Positions 15,740-24,682 of a DNA stretch of 64,000 bases are shown piece after piece. The DNA lies in the NCBI GenBank assembly GCA_029981855.1, contig JARRCS010000024.1, positions 1 through 64,000 of the forward strand, read 5' to 3'. Position 1 is the stretch's first letter; each line of letters starts with the position of its first letter. This DNA is from Halanaerobiales bacterium (lineage in GTDB: Bacteria > Bacillota > Halanaerobiia > Halanaerobiales > DTU029). The position numbers and the translations under genes were made by a program. The notes beneath the pieces were generated by a model. The model was not told where the DNA came from. It did no database searches and saw nothing but the letters and a program-made list of their open reading frames with translations.

Positions 15740-15934
15740 TATTGCCAAAAAGATGTCAGGAGGTATTTATCATGGCTAAATTATATGGGAGGGCGTATAC
15801 AGTAAATAGGTTAAGGGGAGAGGTCATTAGACTTAATAAGTTAGCGGAAGATCTCTGCTAGCTTTTCCTTAAATTCTTTCTCTGTGTAATCTTTATAGCT
15901 GTCAATAAGGGAGAGAATCCGGTCCAGTTCAAGG
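15740..15934 (+). pseudogene. collapsed duplicate of the cluster's right end
   Basis: Bases 15740-15801 match 20864-20925 (start region of the DUF4432 gene, one mismatch). Bases 15802-15934 match 23199-23331 (isomerase stop codon and the dnaB tail, one mismatch). The 2273 bases between those two segments are missing. The remnant keeps the Shine-Dalgarno and the first ten codons of the DUF4432 gene, then runs into the tail. On the minus strand the last 133 bases read as the C-terminus of a 48-codon frame ending '...EKLAEIFR'. Nothing else is recognised in 15935-16106. Confidence 0.85.
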
Positions 15935-16106
15935 TTTAATTTGGTATAGAATATAATTAATATATTAGTGGAACCGGTTTTAGCATTTTAATTAATAATT
16001 CTAATGATTCCTGTTATATCAACAATTATAGCTAAAAAGCTTATGATAAAAACGTTTTTAGAAAAAATTTGGCAATAAACAATAATTTTTGATGTCGGAA
16101 GAAACT

Positions 16107-16189
16107 ATACCACGTGGTATTCCCAATAGCACATATTTGGGTTTTGTTCATGGAATAAGGAAACTATGTCATGTGGATAACATAGTTTC
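16107..16189 (+). promoter_or_regulatory. palindromic operator candidates for the LacI regulator
   Basis: Two palindromes lie ahead of lacI: ATACCACGTGGTAT (16107-16120, perfect) and GAAACTATGT (16160-16169) / ACATAGTTTC (16180-16189) with a 10-base spacer. LacI-family dimers bind palindromes of this size, and autoregulation of the cluster is likely. The second could also form an RNA hairpin. Confidence 0.55.
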
Positions 16190-16242
16190 TGGCATCTTGT
16201 GGACAGCATAAATTTTCCATATTGAAAAAAAGGAGTTAGATG

Positions 16243-17265
16243 ATGAAGATTACTATTGAAGATGTAGCAAAAATAGCTAATGTATCAAAAAGCACTGTTT
16301 CCAGAGTGTTAAATAAAAGCGGTCCTGTTTCCCAGGAAACAAAAGAGGCCGTTCTCGGTGCGGTTAAAATTTTAAATTACCGCCCCAATCAGGTAGCCCG
16401 TAGTCTGGCCACCAAACAAACGCATACCATTGGTTTAATAGTTCCTGATATCAGGAACCCGTATTATTCAAAAGCATGCTGGTATGCTGAACGTCAGTTA
16501 TATAAAGATAAATATACAACAGTAATTTGCAATACCGATAATGACCCCGGGATGGAGAAGACATATTTACAGGTTTTACTAGACCGTAATGTTGACGGAA
16601 TCCTTACTATCGGAGGTGAGGAGGATTTCACCAATATTATAAACTTTAAATCCAGGGAAGATATTCCGATTGTTCTGGTTGATAGGGAGATTAAGGGCTA
16701 TGATATTCCTTCAATAACCCTGGACAATGTCTATGGTGGCCGCCTGGCAACAAAATTTCTTTTAGACCTGGGACACTCCAGAATTGCTTTTGCAACCTCT
16801 GACTTTACTCAGTCAGAGCGGTTAAGGCGCAAGGGTTACCTGTTAGCTCTTCAGGATGCCGGTATAAAACCAAGAGATGAATATATTATTAGCCGCAGTG
16901 AAGAAGACTGGAAGTCTGGAAAATGTTTAGAAGATATTATTAAACTCATGAATTATAAGGAACCACCTACTGCCATATTTGCATCCAACGATTTTAAGGC
17001 TCTCCGTATTTTATCAATATTAAAGACTAACGGGTTTACTGTCCCAGATGATGTCTCGCTTATCGGATATGATAATATAGAATTTTCCTCAATGGTGGAA
17101 CCGACCCTGACGACATTATCCCAACCTATAGACAAAATGATATCTATAGGGATTAAAATGCTTCTCAGTTATATAAACAACGATAAAAAAGTTCCGAGCA
17201 AGAAAGTAGTTAAGCCTAAACTGGTTGAAAGAAAGTCTACAAAAGAGTTTAAAGGGGGGGTATAA
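16243..17265 (+). CDS. LacI family transcriptional regulator
   Basis: About 340 residues. The N-terminal LacI helix-turn-helix 'TIEDVAKIANVSKSTVSRVLNKSGPVS' and hinge 'RPNQVARSLATKQTHTIGLIVPD' are complete. The periplasmic-binding-protein-like ligand domain follows ('FASNDFKALRIL', 'VPDDVSLIGYDNIEFS'). It probably represses the transporter and enzyme genes that follow until a sugar binds. AGGAG lies seven bases before ATG 16243; ATG 16240 is also possible. The stop is one base before the next start, so transcription is likely shared. Confidence 0.92.
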   Translation: MKITIEDVAKIANVSKSTVSRVLNKSGPVSQETKEAVLGAVKILNYRPNQVARSLATKQTHTIGLIVPDIRNPYYSKACWYAERQLYKDKYTTVICNTDNDPGMEKTYLQVLLDRNVDGILTIGGEEDFTNIINFKSREDIPIVLVDREIKGYDIPSITLDNVYGGRLATKFLLDLGHSRIAFATSDFTQSERLRRKGYLLALQDAGIKPRDEYIISRSEEDWKSGKCLEDIIKLMNYKEPPTAIFASNDFKALRILSILKTNGFTVPDDVSLIGYDNIEFSSMVEPTLTTLSQPIDKMISIGIKMLLSYINNDKKVPSKKVVKPKLVERKSTKEFKGGV

Positions 17266-17266
17266 A

Positions 17267-18769
17267 ATGTCAGTGGCCTTAGAGATGAGGAATATAACCA
17301 AAAGATTTCCCGGTGTTTTAGCGCTGGACAGCGTGAACCTTCTTGTTGAAGAGGGTGAAATTCATGCAGTGGTGGGTGAGAATGGGGCTGGTAAAAGTAC
17401 TCTGATGAAGATATTAGCCGGTGCTTACCAAAAGGACGCAGGCCAGATATTTGTCCGGGGGAAAGAAGTTGAAATTACCAATACCATAGATGCTCAGAAG
17501 CAGGGAATCGGTATGATTTATCAGGAATTTAATTTAATTCCCCATCTATCGGTAGCGGAAAATATCTTTCTGGGCAGGTTTCCCCTGACTAAAAGCAAAA
17601 AAATAAAGTTTGACGAATTAAACAAAATGGCCCAGCAGTATTTAAAAGAGCTGGAGACAGATATATCTCCTCAGAGCATAGTGGGGGAGTTATCTGTTGC
17701 CGATAGGCAGCTAGTAGAAATTGCCAAGGCCCTTTCTTTAAATTCTTCTGTGCTGGTGATGGATGAGCCAACCTCTTCATTAAGCCCGGGAGAAACGGAA
17801 GTACTATTCGGCATCATGAGAAAGCTAAAAGAATCCGGAGTCTCTATTATCTTTATCAGTCATCACATGGATGAAATTTTTAGTATTGCTGACCGGGTTA
17901 CCGTTCTCCGTGATGGCAAGTATATAGGAAGCTGGCCAATTTCAGAATTAAATGAGGAGATTCTAGTCCAAAAAATGGTTGGCCGGCAAATGTCAGATAT
18001 GTTTCCCAAAATAGAAGCTGAAATAGGAGAGACAATACTTGAAGTTCGTAATCTGACGGTCCCCGGTTATGTTTCGGACGTTTCATTCGAATTAAGGGCC
18101 GGAGAGATATTGGGAATTGGAGGCCTGGTGGGTGCCGGACGGACAGAACTTGTTAATGCTATTTTCGGGGCAATCCCTACTTCAGAGGGAGAAATTTTTA
18201 TAAATGGGTCCAGAGTAGCAATAAATCATCCCCAGGAAGCGGTTGAAAATGGTATAGCTCTTATACCCGAGGATAGAGGTCAACAGGGTCTGGTACTAAA
18301 ATTTAGTGTTAAGGAAAATATAACTCTACCTAATTTAAAGAGATTTGTTAAGAGGATTGAAATAAATACTGATCAGGAAGAAGCACTGGCAGATGAACTG
18401 GTGGAGCGTTTCAGTATTAAAACTCCCAGTCTGGCTCAGTTAGCAGAAAACTTAAGCGGGGGGAACCAGCAAAAGGTGGTCCTGGCTAAATGGCTTGGTA
18501 TGAAGCCCAAAATATTAATTCTGGATGAGCCGACCCGCGGCATAGATGTTGGGGCCAAGGCCGAGATTCATAAATTAATCGGGAAATTAGCGGCCGAAGG
18601 TATTGGAATTATTATGGTATCTTCAGAACTGCCGGAACTTTTAGGGGTAAGCGATAGAATACTGGTAATGTGTAGAGGAGAAAAAACGGGTGAATTTACC
18701 AGAGAAGAGGCTACATCGGAAAAGATAATGATGGCCGCGACAGGGGCAATAGAAATGGGGGTTAATTAG
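17267..18769 (+). CDS. ribose/galactose-type sugar ABC transporter ATPase (two ABC domains)
   Basis: 500 residues with duplicated ATPase domains, as in RbsA/MglA/XylG. The first has 'GENGAGKSTLMKIL', 'ELSVADRQLVEIAKAL' and 'VLVMDEPTSSLS'. The second has a modified Walker A 'GLVGAGRTE', 'LSGGNQQKVVLAKWL' and 'ILILDEPTRGIDVG'. This arrangement marks carbohydrate uptake (CUT2) systems. ATG 17267 follows a strong AAAGGGGGGG; an upstream in-frame ATG at 17225 lies inside lacI. It pairs with the permease and binding protein downstream. The substrate is a monosaccharide by family; the exact sugar is unknown. Confidence 0.93.
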   Translation: MSVALEMRNITKRFPGVLALDSVNLLVEEGEIHAVVGENGAGKSTLMKILAGAYQKDAGQIFVRGKEVEITNTIDAQKQGIGMIYQEFNLIPHLSVAENIFLGRFPLTKSKKIKFDELNKMAQQYLKELETDISPQSIVGELSVADRQLVEIAKALSLNSSVLVMDEPTSSLSPGETEVLFGIMRKLKESGVSIIFISHHMDEIFSIADRVTVLRDGKYIGSWPISELNEEILVQKMVGRQMSDMFPKIEAEIGETILEVRNLTVPGYVSDVSFELRAGEILGIGGLVGAGRTELVNAIFGAIPTSEGEIFINGSRVAINHPQEAVENGIALIPEDRGQQGLVLKFSVKENITLPNLKRFVKRIEINTDQEEALADELVERFSIKTPSLAQLAENLSGGNQQKVVLAKWLGMKPKILILDEPTRGIDVGAKAEIHKLIGKLAAEGIGIIMVSSELPELLGVSDRILVMCRGEKTGEFTREEATSEKIMMAATGAIEMGVN

Positions 18770-18770
18770 G

Positions 18771-19754
18771 ATGGAAAAAGCTAATCTGAAAAAACAAAAA
18801 AATATATTAGGGGAAAAATTAAATCTTGATGTTTTACGTGGCTTGAGTTCTTTTATCGGTTTAATTGTATTATGTGTTCTACTGGCAATAATATCACCGG
18901 TCTTTTTAACGGTCACTAATATACTAAATATACTGGTGCAGGTAGCTGTAATTTCAGTAATTGCAGCCGGTGCAACCTTTGTCATCTTAACCGGAGGAAT
19001 TGACCTTTCAGTTGGTTCAATTCTTGGTCTGTGCGGTGTAGTCTCGGCGGGAGTACTTAAAGCAACCGGGAGTCCCGTACTGGCAATACTGACCGGAATT
19101 CTCCTCGGTGCCTTATTAGGTTTAATCAATGGTACGGTAATTAGTATTGGTAAGGTGCCTGCCTTTGTTACCACCCTGGGAATGATGTCTGTAGCCAGAG
19201 GTCTGGCTTTTATCTATACCCATGGACGACCGATTAGCGGTTTTCCGGACAGTTTCAGATTCATCGGTTCTGGTTATCTTGGAAACATACCATTTCCTGT
19301 AATTGAAGCAATCATCATTTTTGTTATAGCGGCCTACATTTTGAAGAAAACCCCCTTTGGCAGATATGTTTATGCGATCGGCAGTAATGAAATTGCTACC
19401 AGGCTTTCAGGAATTAAGACCAACAAACATAAGATCATGGTCTATGTTATCTCCGGTTTGTTAAGCGGGTTTGCGGCTATCATGTTTATCGGCAGGATTA
19501 ATTCGGGTCATCCCCTTGGTGGTGACGGATATGAGCTCGATGCTATAGCCGCTGTAGTAATAGGTGGTACAAGTTTATCAGGTGGAAAAGGAACGGTTAT
19601 GGGAACCCTGATCGGGGCCTTAATTATGGGAGTAATCCGTAATGGCTTGAATCTATTGAATGTTGATGCCTTCTGGCAGGGTGTTGTCTTAGGTGTAGTT
19701 ATAGTTGCCGCGGTCTTAATTGACCAGCGCTCTAAAAAAACGACGAATCTTTAA
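18771..19754 (+). CDS. ribose/xylose-type sugar ABC transporter permease
   Basis: A 327-residue CUT2 permease (RbsC-like) with about eight to ten membrane helices. Recognised from 'TGGIDLSVGSILGLCGVVSAGVL', 'GKVPAFVTTLGMMSVARGLAF', 'YAIGSNEIATRLSGIKTNKHKIMVY' and 'LDAIAAVVIGGTSLSGGKGT'. It starts one base after the ATPase stop, indicating tight coupling. It would form the membrane pore as a homodimer. The 95 bases before the binding-protein gene contain no gene. Confidence 0.93.
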   Translation: MEKANLKKQKNILGEKLNLDVLRGLSSFIGLIVLCVLLAIISPVFLTVTNILNILVQVAVISVIAAGATFVILTGGIDLSVGSILGLCGVVSAGVLKATGSPVLAILTGILLGALLGLINGTVISIGKVPAFVTTLGMMSVARGLAFIYTHGRPISGFPDSFRFIGSGYLGNIPFPVIEAIIIFVIAAYILKKTPFGRYVYAIGSNEIATRLSGIKTNKHKIMVYVISGLLSGFAAIMFIGRINSGHPLGGDGYELDAIAAVVIGGTSLSGGKGTVMGTLIGALIMGVIRNGLNLLNVDAFWQGVVLGVVIVAAVLIDQRSKKTTNL

Positions 19755-19849
19755 AGGGGGTGGTTAATAACAAAAATTAAAGAACGCTCTCTTATACTTA
19801 TAGACAATATCCAGGCAAATTTCAAAAACAAAAAAGGAGGAGTTTATTA

Positions 19850-20773
19850 ATGAGTAAAAACAGGGTTTTAACAGTCTCTTTAATGGTAATGGTTTTAGTT
19901 CTGGCACTTTCTTTTGCTTCGCTGGCTAAGGATTATGTTTTTGGTTATGCTGTTCAGGATTTAGGTAATCAGTATTGGGTAACTGTTGCCGAAGGGGTTA
20001 AAGATCGGGCCGCCGAACTCGGTAATGTTGAGGTCATCGTACTGGATGCCCGTACCGACCCTGCCAGGGAACTGGCTAATGTTGAGGATCTTATTCAGAA
20101 GAAGGTAGATGCTATTCTTTTATCTCCCTGGGATCCGGGCCCGGCAACAAGTGCTGTTGAGGCAGCAAATAGGGCAGGTATTCCTGTATTAGTTCTAGAT
20201 GTTGGAGTCGACGGTGGCAAGATTGAAACCTTCATCGTTTCCGATAACCTTGAAGGAGGTAGAATTGCCGGAGAGTATATTGCAGAACTAATCGGAGGAG
20301 AAGGTGAAGTTGCCCATATCCAGTGTCAGCTAGGATATAAAATCCCTGCCCTCAGGGGTGAAGGCTTTACCCAGGTTATGGAAGAAAAGGGCATTAAGAT
20401 TGTTGCCAAACAGCCTGCTGATTCCCAGCGTGCTTTAGGTATGACTGTTATGCAGAATATGCTGCAGGCCCATCCAGAAATTGATGCCGTCTTCGCTGAA
20501 AATGACGAGATGGCACTCGGTGCCTATGAAGCAATTCGGGCTGCCCGCCTGGAAGATAAAATCAAGGTTGTTGGATTTGACGGAACAGCAGATGCCTTAC
20601 AGTCTATCAAAGAAGGCAAACTGGCAGGTTCTGTAGCCCAGCAGCCATACGAAATGGGTAAAATGGGTGTCGATGCAGCAATCAAATTCTTAAATGGTGA
20701 AGAACTTCCTGAAGTAACATATGTACCGGTTAAACTTATTACTAAAGAAAATGTAGATGAATACCTGAAGTAA
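19850..20773 (+). CDS. sugar ABC transporter substrate-binding protein
   Basis: A 307-residue RbsB-like binding protein. A hydrophobic signal peptide spans residues 1-27 ('VLTVSLMVMVLVLALSFASLA'). The Peripla_BP_4 fold is seen in 'FGYAVQDLGNQYWVTVAEGVKDRA', 'IQKKVDAILLSPWDPG', 'VFAENDEMALGAYEAI' and 'KVVGFDGTADALQSIKEGK'. No lipobox cysteine is obvious, so it may be free in the periplasm of this diderm cell. It has a strong AAGGAGG before ATG. Binding proteins are usually the most highly expressed member. Confidence 0.92.
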   Translation: MSKNRVLTVSLMVMVLVLALSFASLAKDYVFGYAVQDLGNQYWVTVAEGVKDRAAELGNVEVIVLDARTDPARELANVEDLIQKKVDAILLSPWDPGPATSAVEAANRAGIPVLVLDVGVDGGKIETFIVSDNLEGGRIAGEYIAELIGGEGEVAHIQCQLGYKIPALRGEGFTQVMEEKGIKIVAKQPADSQRALGMTVMQNMLQAHPEIDAVFAENDEMALGAYEAIRAARLEDKIKVVGFDGTADALQSIKEGKLAGSVAQQPYEMGKMGVDAAIKFLNGEELPEVTYVPVKLITKENVDEYLK

Positions 20774-20895
20774 CATATGTATCGGTTAAGCTTAAATATA
20801 TGATTAATCATTTAGCCAGATTGTTTTAAATGAAGGGAGGGGGTTTTAACCTCCTTCCTTCTCTATTGCCAAAAAGATGTCAGGAGGTATTTATC

Positions 20896-21984
20896 ATGGC
20901 TAAATTATATGGGAGGGAGTATACAAAGAATCAGATTCTGGAACTTGTTGGTGATATTTCTCAAGTTTGTTACGCAAAGCCCGTTAAACTCACCGATGGT
21001 AACCAGGAAGGTGTAGATGCGGTATTAGTTAGTACTGGTTCCGGCTTGAGTTTTATGGTTCTTCCCGGAAGAGGGATGGGTATATCTAATGCCGATTTTA
21101 AAGGTAGTGCCCTCGGCTGGATGTCGAGTACCGGAGAAATTGCCTCAGCCTTTTATGAGCCTGAAGGTCTGGGCTGGTTACGAGGATTTTATGGAGGCCT
21201 TCTGGCTACCTGTGGTCTTACCTATATAGGAGCTCCCTGTGAAGATAATGGCGAGGAACTGGGACTACATGGACGGGCTTCATATACCCCGGCCCGGAAT
21301 GTATGGGTAGATGGCAAATGGGATGGAGATGATTACTGGGTATGGGTTCAGGGAAAGATCCGGGAGGCAACGGTATTTGGAGAAAATCTGGTCTTAACAA
21401 GGAAAATTTCAGCAAAACTCGGGGATAGTAAAATATTTATAGAGGATACGGTTGAAAATTTAGGATTTGAAAGAACAGAGCATATGTTCCTTTATCATTT
21501 TAATATCGGGTTCCCGCTTTTAGATGAGGGAAGTGAATTTATTGCCCCGAGTATTTCGGTTACACCGCGGGATGAGGAAGCTGCCGTTGGACAGGAGGAT
21601 TATTACAAAGTATCGGCCCCTGTACCGGGGTATAAGGAAAAGGTCTATTATCATGAACTGGCCTCATTACCTGATGGTTCAACCAAAGTAGGTTTGATTA
21701 ACCGTAATTTTAATAATAAACAGGGCTTAGGTATTTATATAGCTTATTCGAAGAAGGAATTACCTAATCTGGTTCAGTGGAAGATGGTTGGTCAGGGGCA
21801 TTATGTAATGGGTATAGAACCGGCCAATTCCTGGGTAAGTGGTAGAGACCTGGCAAGAAAAGATGGAACTCTTAAATATCTTGAACCGGGTGAAAAGAGA
21901 AGTTATAAATTGGAAATAGGAGTACTAGAATCGCAGGAAGAGATAGAAAAGTTAACCAGGGAGATTAAAGCTATTAAAGAGTAA
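20896..21984 (+). CDS. DUF4432 / aldose 1-epimerase-like protein
   Basis: 362 residues of the galactose-mutarotase-like DUF4432 family: 'SGLSFMVLPGRGMGISNADFKG', 'GGLLATCGLTYIGAPCEDNGEELGLHGRASYTPA' and 'FLYHFNIGFPLLDEG'. Such proteins are thought to interconvert sugar anomers or act on sugar acids near isomerases. ATG 20896 is fixed by AGGAGGTATTTATC and by the copy of this start preserved in the remnant at 15740. It follows the binding protein by about 120 bases that contain a GGAGG/CCTCC hairpin, probably lowering expression relative to the transporter. Confidence 0.85.
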   Translation: MAKLYGREYTKNQILELVGDISQVCYAKPVKLTDGNQEGVDAVLVSTGSGLSFMVLPGRGMGISNADFKGSALGWMSSTGEIASAFYEPEGLGWLRGFYGGLLATCGLTYIGAPCEDNGEELGLHGRASYTPARNVWVDGKWDGDDYWVWVQGKIREATVFGENLVLTRKISAKLGDSKIFIEDTVENLGFERTEHMFLYHFNIGFPLLDEGSEFIAPSISVTPRDEEAAVGQEDYYKVSAPVPGYKEKVYYHELASLPDGSTKVGLINRNFNNKQGLGIYIAYSKKELPNLVQWKMVGQGHYVMGIEPANSWVSGRDLARKDGTLKYLEPGEKRSYKLEIGVLESQEEIEKLTREIKAIKE

Positions 21985-22002
21985 ATTGTAAGGAGGATTC
22001 AG

Positions 22003-23202
22003 ATGAATAAAACAAAGTTGATTCACGAAGCGTTTGAAAAAGGTGAAGGAATTCTGCGCCTAATCCCTAATTTTGTTCCACGTAGATTTGGCCGTCCGGG
22101 GAAACGACTACGCCTTCACCCAGATGATTATTTTGCCCTGGGCACAGCCCGTGGTGCAATTAAGGAGCGCTGGTTCTCCTCTATAACACCAGCTATGAAC
22201 GGAGATCTGGCACCGGAAGACGAAGGTTTAAGTTATGTCGCCCCAACAGATAATATTGAAGATAAATTTTTATTTAAAGATGCCGTTGAGGAACTGGGTG
22301 CTGACCTGATTGGCGAAGAATTGATGGAGAAATACGGCACCTGGCCGATGTATGCTAAGTTTTTTGATTATGAAACCCCACTCTTCCATCATCTCCATCT
22401 TGATGATGTTGCTGCAGGTAGGGTCGGCGCTCTCAGTAAACCGGAGGCATATTATTTCCCCCGTCAGTTAAACAACTATCCTGGTGAATTTCCGGTTACT
22501 TACTTTGGCTTTGACCCCGATGTAACTATCGAAGAGGTAAAAGAGCGGTTACTGGATTATGAAAAGCGTGATATCCGGATTACTGAACTCTCCCGGGCCT
22601 ACCGGATACAATTGGGAACCGGCTGGTATACTCCACCTGGAGTCTTACATGCACCTGGTTCTTACTTAACATATGAACCACAGTGGAATAGTGATGTTAA
22701 TTCGGTCTTTGAAAATATAACTGCCGGTGAAGTTTATGATTATGAGTTTCTGGTTGAGAACTGCCCTGAGGACAAAAAAAGGGATATCGATTATATCTTA
22801 AGTTTAATGGACTGGGAAGAGAATATTGATCCCCATTATAAGAAAAAGTATTTCAGGCCTCCAATCACCTGTGAGAGCTCAAATGAACAATTTACGGAGA
22901 AGTGGATCTCCTATGCTAATGACTATGTCGGGGCTAAGGAGTTAACAATTCAACCGAAACAGACAGTTGTAGTTAAAGATAAGGTTGCCTTTGGCTGTAT
23001 AATCATTCAGGGCCATGGAAAGTTTGGGGTTTACGATGCTGAAGCGGCAATTATGCTCAGATACGGTCAGCTCAGTGGAGATGAGTACTTCGTCAGTGAA
23101 AAGGCAGCAAGAGAAGGTATTACCATTACTAACGAGAGTTCATGGGAACCGATGGTAATCTTAAAACACTTTGGTCCAAATCACCCGGATATGCCACGGT
23201 AA
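22003..23202 (+). CDS. cupin-fold sugar isomerase-like protein
   Basis: A 399-residue protein with features of the phosphomannose-isomerase/cupin superfamily. 'PLFHHLHLDD' supplies clustered histidines for a metal, and 'GWYTPPGVLHAPGSYLTYEPQWNSDVN' gives the downstream His/Glu ligands. It lacks a recognisable kinase or Rossmann fold. I infer isomerisation of the free sugar delivered by the upstream transporter; D-lyxose/D-mannose-type isomerases are also cupins, but identity with them is not shown. ATG after AAGGAGG. The gene converges with dnaB, 52 bases apart. Confidence 0.7.
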   Translation: MNKTKLIHEAFEKGEGILRLIPNFVPRRFGRPGKRLRLHPDDYFALGTARGAIKERWFSSITPAMNGDLAPEDEGLSYVAPTDNIEDKFLFKDAVEELGADLIGEELMEKYGTWPMYAKFFDYETPLFHHLHLDDVAAGRVGALSKPEAYYFPRQLNNYPGEFPVTYFGFDPDVTIEEVKERLLDYEKRDIRITELSRAYRIQLGTGWYTPPGVLHAPGSYLTYEPQWNSDVNSVFENITAGEVYDYEFLVENCPEDKKRDIDYILSLMDWEENIDPHYKKKYFRPPITCESSNEQFTEKWISYANDYVGAKELTIQPKQTVVVKDKVAFGCIIIQGHGKFGVYDAEAAIMLRYGQLSGDEYFVSEKAAREGITITNESSWEPMVILKHFGPNHPDMPR

Positions 23203-23254
23203 ATAGGTTAAGGGGAGAGGTCATTAGACTTGATAAGTTAGCGGAAGATCTCTG

Positions 23255-24682
23255 CTAGCTTTTCCTTAAATTCTTTCTCTGTGTAATCTTTATAGCTGTC
23301 AATAAGGGAGAGAATCCGGTCCAGTTCAAGGCGGGGTCGACAAAGCGGACATATTCATCTTCAAAATAGAGTTTAACCGAGCCGGTCTGACCGGTTCTCT
23401 GCTTGGCAATAATCACCTCGGTGTCATTAACCGTTCCCTCTTCCTCGGCCTTTTCCCGGGCGGCGGCACTGGTATGAGCATGCCGGTAGAGAAAAATAAC
23501 CCCGTCGGCAATCTCCTCGATATTACCCGAATCCCTCAGGTCGGAGAGAACCGGCCTTTTATCCTGACGGCTGGTAAAGCTACGGCTGATCTGAGAGATA
23601 AGGATAATCGGCACCTCAAGCTCGGAAGCCAGGTTGCGCAACTGGAGAACGACCTGGCCGACGGCTCTGGCCGTATTACTAAATTGCTCCTCCGGGAGCT
23701 GGATCATCTGCAGGTAATCGATAATCACCATCCCCAACTCACCTAGCTGGGCCTTAAATTTACGCAGCCGGGCCCTGATCTGGGCAACATTTAGACCCCT
23801 CTCATCGGAGATAACCAGCGGTAGTTCGTGGAGATTGTCCAGGGCTTTGGAGATGCGTTTATCCTCCTCCTCGCTGGTCTCACCCTGGTTATACTTCCAG
23901 CCGTTAACCCCGGCCTCCTGAATGATCATCCTGTCGACAATTTCCTGGGCATCCATCTCCAGACTGATGATCGCTACCGGTATATTTCTTTTAAGGACAT
24001 TTTTGGCGATATTGATGGCAAAGGCGGTCTTACCCATACTGGTGGAGGCAGCGATAACATTGAGATGGCCCTTTTTAAAACCCCCGATCAGGTTATCCAG
24101 GGAGATAAAGCCGGTCCTTAAACCTACATCGGCCTGATTATACTTGCGGTCAACATAGGCCTCAAAGGACTTCATTAAGGCCTCCTCCATAGTATAGATA
24201 TGTTTCTCCAGATCGGCCGTTTCATTTGTGGCCTCAAAGATTAACTCCTGGGCCCTTGCCTGGTAGTCACCGATATCCAGGTCGGTATTTAGGGCCAGTT
24301 CCTCAATTCTCCTGGCGGCCTTGATAAGTAGCTGTTTCTGGTAGTTCTTTTTGATCAGCTCAATTGTCGGTAGGAGTTCATCAACTGTATTAAAACCGGA
24401 GGTTAAACGCTCAATCGTCTCTTCCGGGTTTTTAATAACCCCATCTTTTTTTAATTTAAGGAAGAGCTTAGTTCTGGAGATCTGGTTATCGCGCTGGAAC
24501 TGATTGAGCAGGATTTCATAGATTAACTGGGCCTGGGGATCGAGAAAGTGCTTGGTCTCTAAAGTATCGGCCACCTCATCAATTTTTTCCGGATACTGAA
24601 GCAGGATCCCTAAAAGTTGAAACTCCTGATTATTCCTTTCCAATTTCTTTAAATAGTTCTCTTCGGTAGCCATAGTAGTCAA
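23255..24682 (-). CDS. dnaB: replicative DNA helicase DnaB, C-terminus replaced
   Basis: A 475-residue hexameric replicative helicase. The N-terminal primase-interaction domain (residues about 15-115) is followed by a RecA-like domain with Walker A 'STSMGKTAF', 'IISLEMDAQEIVDRMI', 'GMVIIDYLQMI' and 'LSDLRDSGNIEEIADGVIFLYR'. Normal family sequence ends near 'VKLYFEDEYVRFVDPA'. The last 24 residues are encoded by the segment duplicated at 15802-15934, read in a different frame from the one that looks protein-like there. The start overlaps the upstream DnaD-like gene by four bases. The helicase core is intact, so function is probably retained. Confidence 0.93.
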   Translation of the reverse strand: MTTMATEENYLKKLERNNQEFQLLGILLQYPEKIDEVADTLETKHFLDPQAQLIYEILLNQFQRDNQISRTKLFLKLKKDGVIKNPEETIERLTSGFNTVDELLPTIELIKKNYQKQLLIKAARRIEELALNTDLDIGDYQARAQELIFEATNETADLEKHIYTMEEALMKSFEAYVDRKYNQADVGLRTGFISLDNLIGGFKKGHLNVIAASTSMGKTAFAINIAKNVLKRNIPVAIISLEMDAQEIVDRMIIQEAGVNGWKYNQGETSEEEDKRISKALDNLHELPLVISDERGLNVAQIRARLRKFKAQLGELGMVIIDYLQMIQLPEEQFSNTARAVGQVVLQLRNLASELEVPIILISQISRSFTSRQDKRPVLSDLRDSGNIEEIADGVIFLYRHAHTSAAAREKAEEEGTVNDTEVIIAKQRTGQTGSVKLYFEDEYVRFVDPALNWTGFSPLLTAIKITQRKNLRKS

